From Vibrio tapetis subsp. tapetis (lineage in GTDB: Bacteria > Pseudomonadota > Gammaproteobacteria > Enterobacterales > Vibrionaceae): a DNA stretch of 64,000 nt. The position numbers and the translations under genes are program-made. The stretch covers positions 868,001 through 932,000 of the forward strand of contig NZ_LT960612.1 in NCBI RefSeq assembly GCF_900233005.1, written 5' to 3'. This document shows, piece after piece, positions 44,259 through 53,592 of this stretch; the first letter of the stretch is position 1, and every line of letters starts with the position of its first letter. The notes under the pieces are model-generated. The model worked only from the letters and a program-made list of their open reading frames with translations, did no database searches and was not told the origin of the DNA.

Positions 44259-44439
44259 ATTTTGTCACTATCATGTATTAAAGTGGCGCTGTTTTTGCTT
44301 GTTCTTGTAGCACGTCACTTAATCCGTAATTGATAGAAAAATAATTGATGCATTGAAACCGTGCACACATCATAAAAGCACCCATTTATTGCATTTTTGA
44401 GGCAAAAAGATATATACAACAAAGTCAATTTAGCGTAAC

Positions 44440-44628
44440 TTAACTCTCGGCCTAAACAGAGACTGACTTGTTTGAGACCTGCCTCATGAAATCTTCAAAC
44501 CTGCTATTGCAGTATGTTTCGAAGCGCATTATTTCAGTGGTTAAGCTCATTCTGAGTAACTTTGTGATTATGGCTAAAACCAAATGCGCATTTTGCGCTT
44601 GAATAAAGATTTAATTTAGGAAATACCC
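44440..44628 (+). promoter_or_regulatory. Long 5' leader of the cold shock gene
   Basis: About 190 bp before the ATG are free of genes and rich in short complementary words, such as AAATGCGCATTTTGCGC near 44582-44598. Cold shock mRNAs of the CspA group have long, structured, temperature-sensitive leaders; that this is one is inferred from position and length. The rest of 44259-44439 holds nothing recognised. Confidence 0.45.
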
Positions 44629-44838
44629 ATGTCTAAGACAACTGGCACAGTTAAGTGGTTTAACGAAGAAAAAGGCTTTGGCTTTATCACTCAAGAAAAT
44701 GGCGGCGCTGACGTATTCGTTCACTTCCGTGCAATCACAGGTGAAGGCTTCAAAACTCTTGCTGAAGGCCAAAAAGTTGCGTTTGAAGTAGAGCAAGGCC
44801 AAAAAGGCCCTCAAGCTGCAAACGTAGAAGTACTATAA
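44629..44838 (+). CDS. Cold shock protein, CspA family
   Basis: The 69-residue protein is a single OB-fold that binds single-stranded RNA and DNA. RNP1 is KGFGFI (15-20) and RNP2 is VFVHF (29-33); [13 protein letters not shown] is the family signature. Length and sequence match the Vibrio CspA-like group; which of the paralogues cannot be decided. AGGAAA precedes the ATG at good spacing. Confidence 0.95.
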   Translation: MSKTTGTVKWFNEEKGFGFITQENGGADVFVHFRAITGEGFKTLAEGQKVAFEVEQGQKGPQAANVEVL

Positions 44839-44861
44839 TTTTATAGTTACTTAGATAATTT

Positions 44862-44895
44862 ATCGCCCTGCATACTGTAAAGTGTGCGGGGCGAT
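44862..44895 (+). terminator. Hairpin after the cold shock gene
   Basis: CGCCCTGCATAC (44864-44875) pairs with GTGTGCGGGGCG (44882-44893) with two G-T pairs and a 6-base loop. There is no T tract, so it may protect the 3' end rather than terminate. Confidence 0.5.
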
Positions 44896-44992
44896 CGTCG
44901 TTTAGGGCCTAAGAAAATGAGGTAATGGAAGGGCGAAACTCAACAACTAGAGTTTACCCTGTTTGTCTACATCAGTTTGTTTACATTCATCG

Positions 44993-45736
44993 TTATGCTT
45001 TTAATGCTAACTTAGAGCCATCAAATTTTAAGCACGCTAGCAGCTTTTTAACGCCTTCCTTTCCTGGATCATCAAATACCAATCCATACTTGGCGTTGTG
45101 TTTCGAACGCTGTAAGTTACAAATCTTCCCTGTGAGCACTGGAAGAGATACATTGGTTTTAGTACGGACGACCAGTTCAACTCTAATGGTGTCATTTACC
45201 TGAAATGTCCGGACTAACGGGCTTGTTTCTACCCGGCATCCGCCTTTAGATAAATCTCTGACCTCTGCTTCAACTTTATGCTCATTACAGTATATGACCG
45301 CAGATAAGGCCACGTCGTAACGAGGCTCTTTTCGAAGTTGTAGTACTTTTATTGTACTTGGGATAGAGATCAGCATCATTTGAACCGGTGTTTCAATGAT
45401 GTGGAGAATTTGACTACGGAAATACAATAAAGCACCTTCACCTCTAGGTGAAATGGCGCGAATATTCATCCAAAAGCCTTCTTGAAGAAAGTACTCGTGG
45501 TCTTCGTCTGACATCTCTGGCATCTCTAATAAGATATAGTCGCTGCCATGTGTCCCGATGAAAGATGTGGTGCCTTGGTATTTGATACCGACAGGCGTAG
45601 TGATGTTAATGGTTAAATCACTGCTGTGAGAAACCATGGCTAATGCTTCACTGCTCTTCATGATAGTTTCAGTGCCTTTTAGGTCACTGTTATCAATTTT
45701 GTCTTTTAATGCGTCCGCTGCACTACTTTTAGCCAT
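44993..45736 (-). CDS. PilZ-domain protein, cyclic di-GMP receptor
   Basis: The 247-residue protein has an N-terminal YcgR-like beta domain (about 45-140) and a C-terminal PilZ domain (about 145-245). The cyclic di-GMP motif is complete: RKEPR followed after about 24 residues by DLSKGG. Such two-domain proteins act as cyclic di-GMP receptors, often on flagellar motility. A second, similar gene lies upstream at 46024 on the same strand; the two are about 28 percent alike by eye and probably arose by duplication. TGAGG precedes the start. An 11-bp tandem repeat lies between the genes. Confidence 0.88.
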   Translation of the reverse strand: MAKSSAADALKDKIDNSDLKGTETIMKSSEALAMVSHSSDLTINITTPVGIKYQGTTSFIGTHGSDYILLEMPEMSDEDHEYFLQEGFWMNIRAISPRGEGALLYFRSQILHIIETPVQMMLISIPSTIKVLQLRKEPRYDVALSAVIYCNEHKVEAEVRDLSKGGCRVETSPLVRTFQVNDTIRVELVVRTKTNVSLPVLTGKICNLQRSKHNAKYGLVFDDPGKEGVKKLLACLKFDGSKLALKA

Positions 45737-45866
45737 TTTTACCTCAGAATCATCATTCGTAACATACTGTCAAAGCGGTTCACCTGTTCAAGCTTTTGTT
45801 TAGTGTCGCTTTTATATCAGAGCTTTTTACATATAAATGTATTGTTTAGAGGTGCACTCGTGTTAC

Positions 45867-45920
45867 GTTATTTTATAGTTATTTTATAGTTATTTTATAG
45901 TTATTTTATAGTTATTTTAT
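45867..45920. repeat. 11-bp tandem repeat GTTATTTTATA, nearly five units
   Basis: Four perfect units (45867-45910) and a fifth of ten matching bases (45911-45920). It lies 130 bp upstream of the PilZ gene at 44993 and about 100 bp after the stop of the other PilZ gene. Eleven bases is one helical turn, so the AT-rich tracts are in phase, giving a likely bent DNA. Confidence 0.95.
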
Positions 45921-46023
45921 TTATCTCTACCGTCGCTCTATATGGAGAGCGATTCATATAAGTGTAATATGGTTGAGATAAATTATAGTATAGATATGAA
46001 TTATACTAATAAAAGGTGCGCTG

Positions 46024-46758
46024 TCATTGAGTGATAGTGAGTTTGTTACCATCGAATGTTAACAATGAGAGAATGATCTTCGCATTCTCTTGGCTTTGAG
46101 TATCAAACTCAACACCATACCGAATTCCAGAGAAGCCGCGTTCTGCACTTCTTATTGTGCAGTATAGATCATCCATTCCACAGAATTGGCTGGATAACCG
46201 CGGGAAGGAAATATGAAACTTATTTCCAACGGGTTGCATCTTGGAAAGCAAGGATGTTTCAATTAAACAGCCGTGCTTAGATATGTCTCTCAACTTTGCT
46301 TCTATGTTCAACTCATCACGTTGTACGGTGCAAGGAAGGTCAACCTCGAACCGTGGTGCGCGTCGGATTTGTTGCTGTTGCATTGAAGTGGGAACGGACA
46401 ACGCTATCAAAGGTAATGGAGAGGTGATCACGTGTGAAATCTGACAGCGAAAACTGAGTACAGAACCATTCCCTCTGCCTGTAAACACTTTCATTTTTGC
46501 CCAAAAACCTTCACGCATGAATTCGTGCATTTCCCTTTTCTTTAGCTCTGGCACTTCAACAAGTAATAAGCGACCCGAGTGAAAACCAATGGTTTTGCAT
46601 TTCGTGGAAAGCTGGCCGCCAACAGGAAGTGTGATCGAAATACTGGCAGAGCACGTACTCGACATCAAATTTATGGCATCGCTTGTCTTTATTTCATGCG
46701 CAGCAGAAGGCGATACTTTTGTGATGGAGCGTTGTGGTGGGGTAACGATGTCGTTCAT
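46024..46758 (-). CDS. PilZ-domain protein, cyclic di-GMP receptor, second copy
   Basis: The 244-residue protein has the same layout as its neighbour: YcgR-like N-terminal domain with HEFMREGFWAKMKVFTGRGNGSVL, and a C-terminal PilZ domain with RRAPR then DISKHG, so the RxxxR and D-x-S-x-x-G motif is present. Both paralogues share LLVEVPE/LLEMPE, GFW and LTFDGNKL/LKFDGSKL. They are transcribed in the same direction, 287 bp apart. Its ribosome binding site is weak. Confidence 0.87.
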   Translation of the reverse strand: MNDIVTPPQRSITKVSPSAAHEIKTSDAINLMSSTCSASISITLPVGGQLSTKCKTIGFHSGRLLLVEVPELKKREMHEFMREGFWAKMKVFTGRGNGSVLSFRCQISHVITSPLPLIALSVPTSMQQQQIRRAPRFEVDLPCTVQRDELNIEAKLRDISKHGCLIETSLLSKMQPVGNKFHISFPRLSSQFCGMDDLYCTIRSAERGFSGIRYGVEFDTQSQENAKIILSLLTFDGNKLTITQ

Positions 46759-46947
46759 ACTTGTGCCTTAATATGCGGTTCGCCGTCGTTTCGGAAATCA
46801 CGCTATCTTGATAAAATAAACAACGTTGCTTTGGCAAGTGGTTGTAACTACATTTTATGTCAAATGTGATGTTCTAAATTAGTCACAGCTTAGGTTGACT
46901 AAAATTACAAGCTAACTGAAAAAAGAGAAAAGGTACTTGGGTGGCGA

Positions 46948-47907
46948 ATGGACAATTATGACCTCAAAGAGCTAAAGGGTAAAGTGGTAAAAGAGGAAAT
47001 CATTCAACGTGTTTGGGGTAACTATGGCACAGTGGTTAGGCAATGGTTAGATAACGGAACTCACTCAAGCGTCATCAATAAGCGCATTCGTTTACCTGAA
47101 AAAAAGCAGCACCCAAGAGGGTGGAATACCTCGGTGTCGGAGCAAAGAAAATTGGCATCTTTTGGTGTGGAAGTTAATTGGTACCGAGATTTTTCTGCTG
47201 AGTTTGATCCTCGTTGTTTGTCGCCAATAGGCTTAGCGGCCGAACACACAGAGGGACAAATTGATTTAGTGATGACCGATCTTAGATCCATAGGCTTGAC
47301 GGAAGTGATTACCAAGGCGTCTCCTGGTCACTGGAAGTTGGTTCTGACATGGCTAGCTAATTTTCATGCGAAGCACTTAAACGCGCCAGCACACGGTCTT
47401 TGGCCCATAGGTTCTTATTGGCATTTGGCAACAAGGCAAGAAGAGTATCAGGTGATGGTTCAGAGTGACTTGAAGCTTAATGCAGAGGCCATCGATCAAG
47501 TCCTTAATCAAACAAACTATCAAACCATCATTCACGGCGATGCCAAACTCGCGAATTTTTGTTTTTCGGCTGAGGGCGATCGAGTCGGTGCTGTCGATTT
47601 CCAATATGTGGGTAAGGGCTGTGGTATCAAGGATGTGATGTTATTCATCAGTAGTTGTGTGCCACTGGATCAGGCCACAACGAACGAAGATAAGCTACTG
47701 TCGTGGTATTTTGATGCGCTGAAGTCTGCGCTGAAAGATTACCAACCAACGTTGGATACACACGGAATAGAAGAGGAATGGCGTGCGCTATACAGCGTGG
47801 CATGGGCCGATTTTGTTCGGTTTCTTAAAGGCTGGGCTCCGGAACATTGGAAGATATGCGACTATTCAGAAGCCTTGACGGCCAAAGCATTAAACGATTT
47901 ATCATAG
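46948..47907 (+). CDS. Aminoglycoside phosphotransferase/choline kinase-fold protein
   Basis: The 319-residue protein has the kinase-like catalytic loop HGDAKLANF (Asp and Asn of HGDxxxxN) and the metal-binding AVDFQYVGKGCG of the DFG-like motif, as in APH and ecdysteroid-kinase-like families. The N-terminal lobe is short and has a likely ATP-binding Lys in NKRIRLPEK. It probably phosphorylates a small hydroxylated compound; resistance is not implied. It stands alone, convergent with the chemoreceptor gene; a shared hairpin lies at 47902-47938. Confidence 0.82.
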   Translation: MDNYDLKELKGKVVKEEIIQRVWGNYGTVVRQWLDNGTHSSVINKRIRLPEKKQHPRGWNTSVSEQRKLASFGVEVNWYRDFSAEFDPRCLSPIGLAAEHTEGQIDLVMTDLRSIGLTEVITKASPGHWKLVLTWLANFHAKHLNAPAHGLWPIGSYWHLATRQEEYQVMVQSDLKLNAEAIDQVLNQTNYQTIIHGDAKLANFCFSAEGDRVGAVDFQYVGKGCGIKDVMLFISSCVPLDQATTNEDKLLSWYFDALKSALKDYQPTLDTHGIEEEWRALYSVAWADFVRFLKGWAPEHWKICDYSEALTAKALNDLS

Positions 47908-47938
47908 AGTGGGCGCATTGATAACGTCCACTCTATGA
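47902..47938. terminator. Bidirectional hairpin overlapping the phosphotransferase stop codon
   Basis: TCATAGAGTGG (47902-47912) pairs with CCACTCTATGA (47928-47938), an 11-bp perfect stem. There is no long T tract. It sits between convergent genes. Confidence 0.55.
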
Positions 47939-47946
47939 TGAGGGGG

Positions 47947-49565
47947 TTAATGGGTGAAGAAAGTGAGCGTCGATTTTTGATCGTTAGACAATTTGGCTAG
48001 CGACTCCGATACGTTGGCACTGGTTTCAATACCAATCACATTTTGAGCAACAAGATCCGATGTTGCCACGATGTTTTCTGCTATTTCTGTGGTTACGCAA
48101 GATTGTTGCTCGGATGCACTGGCGACCATGGTATTCATATCCGAAATTTTGCTGACTGAATGAGAGATAGCAGCAAAAGAGTCGGCAACTTGTTGAGTGG
48201 TTGTTTGACCTTCTTTAATCATGTTGGCATTCGTACGCATGTGTTCATCGGCTTTTTCTGATTGCGTCTGTAGTTTGGAAATGACGCTTTGAATTTCTAC
48301 GGTGGATTTTTGTGTGGTCGCCGCTAGAGAACGTACTTCGTCTGCAACCACCGCAAACCCTCTTCCTTGCTCGCCAGCGCGCGCAGCTTCAATCGCGGCG
48401 TTGAGGGCCAATAAGTTCGTTTGCTCGGAAACGCTGTTAATCACTTCAATAACTTGACCAATTTCTAACGAGAATTCACGCAGTTGTTCAACAATTTCTA
48501 CAGTAACATCGGTAGAAGTAATGATTTGCTGTGATATATCGTTGGCTTTGACTAAAGCAAGGTTACCTACCTCAACTTGATGAATGGCAGTATTGGCTTC
48601 TTTTTCCGCAGAGGCGGCGTTAATGCTGACTTCTGCCGCCGTGCTTGAAAGCTGGCTTACGGCGGCAGATATTTGCTCCATCTGGGTCATTTCTTGACGA
48701 GCATTGGCGTCTGATTGTGTAATGACGCTAGATAATTCTAATGATGTGGATGACACATTCTCAGCAATGCCATTAAGTTGTACTGAAGTCACTTTCAATT
48801 GGTCTACGGTTTGGTTTACGTCCTGAGCAAGTAACGATAGCTCACTCTTACCTTTTACTTTAGCTCGAACCGCTAAGTTACCTCTGGCGACATTGTGCAT
48901 GACATATTTTAGGTTCAATACGGGTAAAGTGATGGCTCTTGTGATGAAATAACCAAGGATCACTGACATTAAGACAGCGAGAGTCATCAGGGCTAATGAT
49001 ACGCGGTTAGTATGATTGAAGGCTTCATTGCCTTGTAGTGATGCTTTTTTTGCTTCGTAGGTATAAAAGTATTGAGGTTGGCCAAGGATTGTGACATCGC
49101 TTGATAATAAGTGAGAGAGTCGGTTGCGAACAGCTCTCGAGCGGATTCCGTTTGAAACGCAGTCGACAGTTCGAGCACTTTATGTTGAGTCATCAAATAC
49201 TGACCAAAGGCCGCTTCAAATTTGTCACATAGCAGCAGTTCTTCTGATTGGTCTGTCACTTTTTCAAATGCATACAGTATGGCCTGTATTTCTTCAAGTA
49301 TGCCTGTGAGCTTTGCGGTTACTCGCTCTTGTTCATCTATATCATCGGTTAGGATGTGTTGAGCTTCGTATATCCGTACATCAGCAATCATCGTGTTGAC
49401 GGAATCTACCGCATGAATGGTCGGTAGCCAGGTATCATTTATTTCCGTCGTTCGGCTATTAATATCAGCTGAGGCAAAAAAATTATAAATACCGAGCATA
49501 AGAATGAGCATCGTCGTAGAGCCAAAGCCAATAATTAACTGTGTGCGAATTTTAAAAGCATCCAT
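47947..49565 (-). pseudogene. Methyl-accepting chemotaxis protein, frameshifted at a poly-A run
   Basis: The receptor has transmembrane helix 1 (about 10-30), a four-helix-bundle periplasmic sensor (INDTWLPTIHAVDSVNTMIADVR), transmembrane helix 2 ([20 protein letters not shown]), a HAMP domain ([20 protein letters not shown]) and a signalling domain with [25 protein letters not shown]. The first frame runs 49565 to 48993 and the second to 47947. They fit together if one A is added to the A7 run (T7 at 49045-49051): KQKK then [14 protein letters not shown]. The corrected length is 540 codons. No C-terminal pentapeptide is present. The break removes the signalling part, so as written the gene is inactive. 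Confidence 0.85.
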
Positions 49566-49823
49566 GTCGTATTCCATCCTAGTATTTCATTAATAGTCGA
49601 CTAAATTCGATCAAATGTTAACGTAATGTATACTATGGATTCAAATGGAATAATGGTTAAATGATGAAACTGTTATCAGCCTCAACATTAACGAATGCAT
49701 GCAGTAGAATGGCTTATATAAATATCGCTATAGGATTTTGTTGTTTATAAAACTATCAGCGAATAGGGTTCTTGAAGGATTTAGAAAGCATTTGTTATTG
49801 TAATGTTACAATTTCTTGCGGGC

Positions 49824-49853
49824 AGGTCTAATGACGACCTCTACCCAGAGGTC
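49824..49853. repeat. Two mutually exclusive short hairpins
   Basis: AGGTC (49824-49828) can pair with GACCT (49836-49840), or GACCTC (49836-49841) with GAGGTC (49848-49853). It lies 30 bp after the stop of the gene at 49886 on the minus strand and has no T tract. The rest of 49578-49885 shows no gene. Confidence 0.4.
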
Positions 49854-49885
49854 ACCGCTTCCCTACTCAGTGTGACGATTGTCGA

Positions 49886-50875
49886 TCAAATGCTGATCAC
49901 GACAATGCCATGATCTGTCGCGTATCTGTCTCTTGAAAAGATGGGCTCAACTAGATGTTTATCAATAGTTTGGTGTTGGCTGACATGATCAAATTCCTGA
50001 GACATCAGAATATAGTCCAGTACCGACCCGGTTTCTCCCCAATAATGGCTAGCCGGGCGTATTGGTGTTGATTTTAAGTCTTGTGCATTGGCCTCGCCCT
50101 CGCCCGTGAAGGCATGGAAACTGCGGATGTAGATATCCCAGCTATCTGACAGGAATAGGTCAGTTTTTTGTTTGAGTCGCATTGCATCTGTAGGCATTGG
50201 ATCAACTAAATCATGTAATGAGTCACTCGTTAATCTTTGATTAAAATCACCAAGAACAATAGCGGGTCTGGCGTTCATTCTTTTATTGGCTCTCATGATT
50301 TGCTTTAAGGCGTCGGCTTCTTCATGACGTTGGAAACTAGACAGCCATTGCCCGTATACATGCCTATTCTGTTGGCTATATTGCTCATCATCTTGAGTGT
50401 CGGTTGAACGTTGAGATTTTAAATGTACGACATAGAAATCAGTTAAACCAAACTGTGGCATTTGTACTTGAGCATGTAATGGTCGGCGCGAAAACTGAAA
50501 GCTCTTTGGCATTTTAGTAGCGTGTTTACTGCTGACTGATTTTGCGTTGGATATAGGCCATTTAGAAGCCAATGCAACGACGGGTTTTGAGTAGACGTAA
50601 TCGCTTTCTTGTTGGGGGAGGTCACAAACGCTGAAAAAACGGTAGCCAGCGCGCGCGCACAACGCTTGTAATTCTTTAGGGCTGAATACTTCCTGAAAGG
50701 CAATAACATCGGCGTTGGCTTCCGTTAATGCGCCTAGCATCCACTGCTCTTTTCCTTGCCACTCTTGCTCGCTGTAAATATTGATGAAGTCGTAATAGGC
50801 GTCGGGTGGGGCGATGTAATTAAGTAAGTTAAATGTAGCGATACGAATTGAAGGAGTGGCCAAAGTCGTTTCCAA
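49886..50875 (-). CDS. Endonuclease/exonuclease/phosphatase-family protein
   Basis: The 329-residue protein has the EEP fold marks: RIATFNLLNY at the N-terminus, DVIAFQEVF with the metal-binding Glu, FYVVHLKSQRS, PAIVLGDFNQR with the Asp-x-Asn pair, SVLDYILMS and ATDHGIVVISI with the final Asp-His. It has no signal peptide. Family members cut nucleic acids, phospholipids or inositol phosphates; the substrate is not known. It is downstream of mak on the same strand, separated by 131 bp and a hairpin. Confidence 0.85.
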   Translation of the reverse strand: METTLATPSIRIATFNLLNYIAPPDAYYDFINIYSEQEWQGKEQWMLGALTEANADVIAFQEVFSPKELQALCARAGYRFFSVCDLPQQESDYVYSKPVVALASKWPISNAKSVSSKHATKMPKSFQFSRRPLHAQVQMPQFGLTDFYVVHLKSQRSTDTQDDEQYSQQNRHVYGQWLSSFQRHEEADALKQIMRANKRMNARPAIVLGDFNQRLTSDSLHDLVDPMPTDAMRLKQKTDLFLSDSWDIYIRSFHAFTGEGEANAQDLKSTPIRPASHYWGETGSVLDYILMSQEFDHVSQHQTIDKHLVEPIFSRDRYATDHGIVVISI

Positions 50876-50952
50876 GCAAGAATGTTTATTGCTTAAGCAT
50901 AACGCAATTTATACCTAAGGACTGCCAAACTCTACGCTTGGACCAAAATAGG

Positions 50953-50975
50953 CAGAGACAGGGAAACTGTCTCTG
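50953..50975 (-). terminator. Hairpin after mak, possible terminator
   Basis: CAGAGACAG (50953-50961) pairs with CTGTCTCTG (50967-50975) over a 5-base loop. The minus-strand tail is CCTATTTTGG, a weak T tract. Confidence 0.5.
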
Positions 50976-51006
50976 TCATTTGATTTTCATTTCAAAGGCA
51001 TCAGAT

Positions 51007-51906
51007 TTACTGAGTTTTACCGAGCCACGCAGCGCCACGAATGCCACTGCTATCACCGTACTTGGCTTTTTTGAAGTTTAGGGTTGGGGTTGGAGAAAAA
51101 ACATAGGGTGCGGTTGCTGCAGGCAAATCTAAGTAAAGAGAGTCAACATTGGATAGCCCGCCACCAAGAACAATGACATCTGGATCTAAGATATTGATGA
51201 TGGCCGCAAAGCTACGCCCCATTTGATCCAGAAGTTGCTGGTATAACAACGTGGCATCGGCATCACCAGCTTGGTAGCGCTCGATGATTGTTGCTGGTGG
51301 CACTTCTGTGTCAAACAATCGTTGATGACTCAACGCAAACCCGCTGCCTGAAATGAAGCGTTCAATGCAGTTTTTACGCCCACAATAACAATCTCTATCT
51401 TCGCCATCTTTCGCGACATCATGGCTTGGTAATGGGTTGTGACCCCATTCACCGGCTAATGCGTTCGGTCCACCAATAATCTGTTGATTGACAACAATAC
51501 CACCGCCACAACCAGTACCAAGGATAGCGCCAAATACAACAGGGGCTCCTGCTCCTGCACCATCAACTGCCTCAGAAAGCGCAAAGCAGTTTGCATCGTT
51601 AGCGATAGACACAGGTTGACCGAGTTGACTAGCAAGATCAGCCAGAAGATCTTTACCATTTAAAAAGGTGCAATTGGCATTTTTCATTAGCCCCGTTTGA
51701 GGACAAATGGCACCGGGTAGACCAATACCAACCTGACAAGGTACGCCTGCTTCATCGGTTGCTAATTGAACCAGATCAGCGACAGTCGTTAATAGTTTTG
51801 GGTAGTTATCTGGTGTAGCGACACGGTGTTTGAATACTTCATTGCCTTGTTCATCTAATAGGCACACTTCAATTTTTGTACCACCGATATCAAATCCGAT
51901 TAACAT
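51007..51906 (-). CDS. mak: Fructokinase, ROK family (Mak)
   Basis: The 299-residue enzyme phosphorylates fructose (E. coli Mak also manno-configured sugars) with ATP. The ATP motif is GFDIGGTKIEV; the ROK signature, GHNPLP, and zinc motif CYCGRKNC (Cys-x-Cys-x4-Cys) are intact, and the catalytic Asp is in NDANCFALSE. Mak rather than NagK is favoured by TGLMKNANCTFLNG, NILDPDVIVLGGGLSNVD and KYGDSSGIRGAAWL. It has no sugar transporter beside it. The start has GAGG nearby upstream. Confidence 0.9.
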   Translation of the reverse strand: MLIGFDIGGTKIEVCLLDEQGNEVFKHRVATPDNYPKLLTTVADLVQLATDEAGVPCQVGIGLPGAICPQTGLMKNANCTFLNGKDLLADLASQLGQPVSIANDANCFALSEAVDGAGAGAPVVFGAILGTGCGGGIVVNQQIIGGPNALAGEWGHNPLPSHDVAKDGEDRDCYCGRKNCIERFISGSGFALSHQRLFDTEVPPATIIERYQAGDADATLLYQQLLDQMGRSFAAIINILDPDVIVLGGGLSNVDSLYLDLPAATAPYVFSPTPTLNFKKAKYGDSSGIRGAAWLGKTQ

Positions 51907-52085
51907 GCTTGTAGACCTCGTAGTTGGTTAATCTATTATCTTAGCGTGGTTGCTCACAGGAAACTCATCTGTTGCTTGCAAAATTGTCATTAAAAATGGA
52001 AGTTTTTTAACCGTTGTAAGGTGTATAGGCTTGTCTAGGCTCGGATTACTGATATACTCGCCGCCCAACAGATAAAGGTGTCACT

Positions 52086-52442
52086 ATGAGCGTAAAACAA
52101 GAACTGCAGCAACTTAACAATCGTCTAGACAAATGTCGTTATAAATTGGCTTCTGCTAAGTCCCGTGGTGATTCTGCTTTAGTGTCTAAATTTACTGATG
52201 AAATTGAAGCATTAGGTAAGAAAATCGCACACTTCAAACACCGCCAAGGTAATGAAGTGAACGATCAACGTAAGTCAATCCAAGGACTTGCTTTTAACCG
52301 TGCTTTAACGAAGCAAGAACAAGCCGATCAAGGTGCGCTGAAAAAATCGGTACGCGGACTTGTTATCGTTCACCCAATTACAAAACTGGGTAAGCAGCTT
52401 GGCATTAAAGAAATGACAGGTTACGCTCCAAAAAAATTCTAA
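52086..52442 (+). CDS. yibL: YibL-family ribosome-associated protein
   Basis: The 118-residue basic protein (DUF2810) begins MSVKQELQQLNNRLDKCRYKL, a helical segment with coiled-coil character, and has the conserved SVRGLVIVHPITKLGK segment. E. coli YibL associates with ribosomes; its role is not defined. It is monocistronic with AAAGGTG upstream of the ATG. It ends about 220 bp before the CDF gene. Confidence 0.88.
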   Translation: MSVKQELQQLNNRLDKCRYKLASAKSRGDSALVSKFTDEIEALGKKIAHFKHRQGNEVNDQRKSIQGLAFNRALTKQEQADQGALKKSVRGLVIVHPITKLGKQLGIKEMTGYAPKKF

Positions 52443-52665
52443 ACCTATCCCTTAGGTTTTGACTGCGAAGTTCACGGCACTTATTCCCAAGAACTTCGCA
52501 CGTTACTCGCTCTCCTCTCAATCTAAGCAACCTCGTTTTATCTCTTTCCGATTATTTTTCCAATCTTTATTGCTCAGTTTATGAATCCTTGCACTGATAT
52601 AACGATGCTGTCATGCTCGTTTATGATGTAGCTTAACTGTTGCAAGTTATCACTTTAAATTCGGC

Positions 52666-53592
52666 ATGAGATCTATGAAAGAAAAAATCGCATCAATCGA
52701 GCGTCAATCTATTTCCGTTGGCATTGTCGCTAACTTCATTATGGCCATTAGTGGCTGGGCAACGTTTTATCTATCGGGCTCTCAAGCATTACTGCTCGAC
52801 GGCAATATGTCGTTTATTTTGTTTCTCTCATCAATCGTTGCGCTAAAAATATCGACAATAAAAACAATACGGTCAGAGAAATTTCCGTTTGGCCTTTATG
52901 TTACTGAAGCTTTGTATTCATTAATGAAGGGGCTACTGCTCCTTGGTGTGATTATTTCAGCGCTTACGTCAAATGGCAGTAAGGTATTTCAATATTTAGA
53001 AGGTGAGCAGATTAACCTCATCAAAACGGGGCCTATTGCTTACTATGCTGTGGCTATGGTCGTGATTTGCTTTGGTCTTTCTGCGTTTTATTATTTTCAG
53101 AACAAGCGGATTAAAATGGGCAGTTCTATGCTCAAAGTGGATCAAAAAGCCTCACTTATTGATGGTGTCCTGTCGGCATCTACAGGTGCGGTATTGGTTC
53201 TGATTGGTTACGTTGAAGCGGGTTCATCGCTTGATTTCTTACTGTATATCGGAGACGCAATATTAGTTTTGATGCTCGCCATTTGTATGATTAGCCAACC
53301 TATCGGTATTATTAAAGAGGCATTTGTCGAGCTTGCTGGTGGAAAATTGCAAGATTCAGTGAAGCATAAATCCATTGAAGACAGCGTGAACCAGAAACTA
53401 AAACAGCTAGACTTAAGCTCTGAAACGCTCAATATCAGTAAAACTGGTAGCAGTTATTTGGTTATTATTAGCCTATCTTTTGAGAAATTAACGGGTAAAG
53501 ACAGCGATGCAGTGATGGGGTTAAAGCACGCTTTGATGGCGGAATTAGCGGGTGAATTTACCTTTGTTGACGTCGAGTTAGTACTCGTCTAG
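52666..53592 (+). CDS. CDF-family cation transporter with altered metal site
   Basis: The 308-residue protein has six hydrophobic segments and a C-terminal cytoplasmic domain as in cation diffusion facilitators (FieF/ZitB fold). Helix 2 reads LLLDGNMSF where FieF has Asp-x3-Asp, so the second Asp is Ser; helix 5 reads ASLIDG where FieF has His-x3-Asp, so the His is Ala; the loop FPFGLYVTEAL lacks the usual HxxGHxKxE His residues. It is therefore unlikely to be a standard zinc or iron exporter. The ATG at 52675 is a possible alternative start; neither has a good ribosome binding site. Confidence 0.8.
   Translation: MRSMKEKIASIERQSISVGIVANFIMAISGWATFYLSGSQALLLDGNMSFILFLSSIVALKISTIKTIRSEKFPFGLYVTEALYSLMKGLLLLGVIISALTSNGSKVFQYLEGEQINLIKTGPIAYYAVAMVVICFGLSAFYYFQNKRIKMGSSMLKVDQKASLIDGVLSASTGAVLVLIGYVEAGSSLDFLLYIGDAILVLMLAICMISQPIGIIKEAFVELAGGKLQDSVKHKSIEDSVNQKLKQLDLSSETLNISKTGSSYLVIISLSFEKLTGKDSDAVMGLKHALMAELAGEFTFVDVELVLV

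Noticed and set aside
48993..49565. Stand-alone sensor protein without signalling domain
   Set aside because: The end is out of frame (KKHHYKAMK); one added A joins it to the HAMP and signalling domains of a normal chemoreceptor.
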